Shown one piece after another: positions 52,980 through 53,607 of a stretch of DNA of 53,607 nt (position 1 is its first letter; every line of letters starts with the position of its first letter). Below the pieces are notes generated by a model. It was not told where the DNA came from, made no database searches, and was given only the letters and a program-made list of their open reading frames with translations. Position numbers and translations under genes: made by a program. Where the stretch lies: positions 1 to 53,607 of the forward strand of contig CALMIR010000125.1 in assembly GCA_937864265.1 (NCBI GenBank), in the 5' to 3' direction. The DNA comes from an uncultured Saprospirales bacterium (GTDB lineage: Bacteria; Bacteroidota; Bacteroidia; Chitinophagales; Saprospiraceae).

Positions 52980-53607
52980 TTAATTGTTTTTCAAAATCAC
53001 TTTTTCCAAAAATACTACATCTCTGCCAGTTGCAAGCTTTATTATATAAATACCCGTCGGTAAATTCCCTATATCCATAAGTAAGGTATTAATTCCAGGA
53101 ACTACTTCTTCCGTCACTTTATGAACGGTATTTTGGAAAATATCAAAAGCTTCGACTGTCAGAACTGTACTTTCTTCTGCATATAAAACAATGTTCAGAT
53201 TGCCACTTGAAGGGTTTGGATACACCTTTGAAACTCTTATAGTTTCTTCTTGAAAAAGGTTGTATTCTTTTATCGCTTGGTAGCCAAAAGAATTATAGTT
53301 TTTATAACTACTGTGAAAAAATGGCTCAGTATTTGTTGTAGAAAATTCTGACCCTAAATATTTCGCTTCATCTATATTTCTTGACCTATCATGGTTTTCT
53401 ATTATAGGAGTTGGTGTAGGGCCACAACATGCGCCAAATCCTGGATCTCCAGGAACTAAAGCCATTTGGGTAACTAACATGTTATTACAAAAAATGTCTC
53501 TAACGCAAAGGACATGATCGTAGCATTCCTCAATCACAACTGCAGATCCAATCGGGTGCAATTCAAAATGTCGCTTTAAGCTACGGACTTTAGGACATCT
53601 CTTATGG
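52980..53607 (-). CDS. T9SS-sorted secreted protein, C-terminal part (gene runs off the window)
   Basis: The minus-strand frame stays open from the stop at 52980 to the window edge with no stop, so the gene is partial and its start lies beyond 53607. An apparent TTG start at 53561 is not needed. The readable part begins HKRCPKVRSLKRHFELH, continues through CYDHVLCVRDIFCNN with several cysteines, and ends with a T9SS sorting domain: KVYPNPSSGNLNIVL (about 85 residues before the end), then FDIFQNTVHKVTEE and GIYIIKLATGRDVVFLEKVI. The exported body is unknown. A lipoprotein gene follows 12 bp downstream. Confidence 0.8.
   Translation of the reverse strand, partial: HKRCPKVRSLKRHFELHPIGSAVVIEECYDHVLCVRDIFCNNMLVTQMALVPGDPGFGACCGPTPTPIIENHDRSRNIDEAKYLGSEFSTTNTEPFFHSSYKNYNSFGYQAIKEYNLFQEETIRVSKVYPNPSSGNLNIVLYAEESTVLTVEAFDIFQNTVHKVTEEVVPGINTLLMDIGNLPTGIYIIKLATGRDVVFLEKVILKNN

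Overview
The window looks like a chromosome segment of a free-living Bacteroidota, most likely of the Saprospiria type. I infer this from the SusC/SusD pair, several proteins with type IX secretion (T9SS) C-terminal sorting domains, Bacteroidota-style promoters (TTG, about 20 bp, TAnnTTTG), weak ribosome binding sites, and abundant DUF1501/DUF1800/DUF1553 proteins of the kind shared by Planctomycetes and Saprospiraceae. No prophage, insertion sequence or CRISPR array is visible.

Layout. 1-120: the 5' part of a tRNA on the minus strand, with a clear promoter and a strange palindrome where the anticodon arm should be. 337-2763: accA, a DUF6913 gene and dapA, overlapping head to tail on the plus strand. 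2766-13786, mostly minus strand: a membrane metal-dependent hydrolase, a DUF1800/DUF1501 pair, a T9SS esterase, an AAA-ATPase/PD-(D/E)XK protein, a T9SS protein, and a sodium:solute symporter preceded by an unlisted 51-residue membrane protein. 13868-16715: two GH18 paralogues separated by a decayed MazF/PemK toxin fragment. 16767-25734: a tight five-gene minus-strand operon of a PSCyt1/DUF1549/DUF1553 haem protein, a DUF1501 protein, an NHL-type propeller, a sialidase, and a DUF2231/cytochrome/LRR protein. 25873-37055: a glycan locus with a mannose-6-phosphate-isomerase-like protein lacking its zinc ligands, GH130, GH92, SusD, SusC and a divergent DeoR-type regulator. 37090-40856: two GT2 glycosyltransferases and a ScfR-like XRE regulator. 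40867-41205: xisI broken by one in-frame stop. 41600-53607: housekeeping and envelope genes (dipeptidyl peptidase IV, YbjQ, SmpB, DUF5691, MarC, DegQ-like protease, a periplasmic 'asparagine synthetase B-like' protein, a VWA-like membrane protein, a lipoprotein and a T9SS protein cut by the window end).

How the genes fit together (inference). GH92 alpha-mannosidase, GH130 mannoside phosphorylase, sialidase and GH18 enzymes, with SusCD and a sodium symporter, suggest harvesting of sialylated and mannose-rich glycoprotein glycans. GH18 enzymes and the esterase are exported by T9SS.

The most interesting items are: (a) a roughly 280-nt, five-hairpin minus-strand RNA between two intrinsic terminators just upstream of marC, which could be an attenuator/riboswitch-like leader or a small RNA; (b) the tRNA with a perfect palindrome in its anticodon region; (c) the sialidase/multihaem/DUF1501 operon and a C-terminal module shared by two of its proteins; (d) the 51-residue membrane protein next to the symporter; (e) the zinc-ligand-less isomerase-like protein; and (f) the xisI nonsense allele and the mazF remnant.
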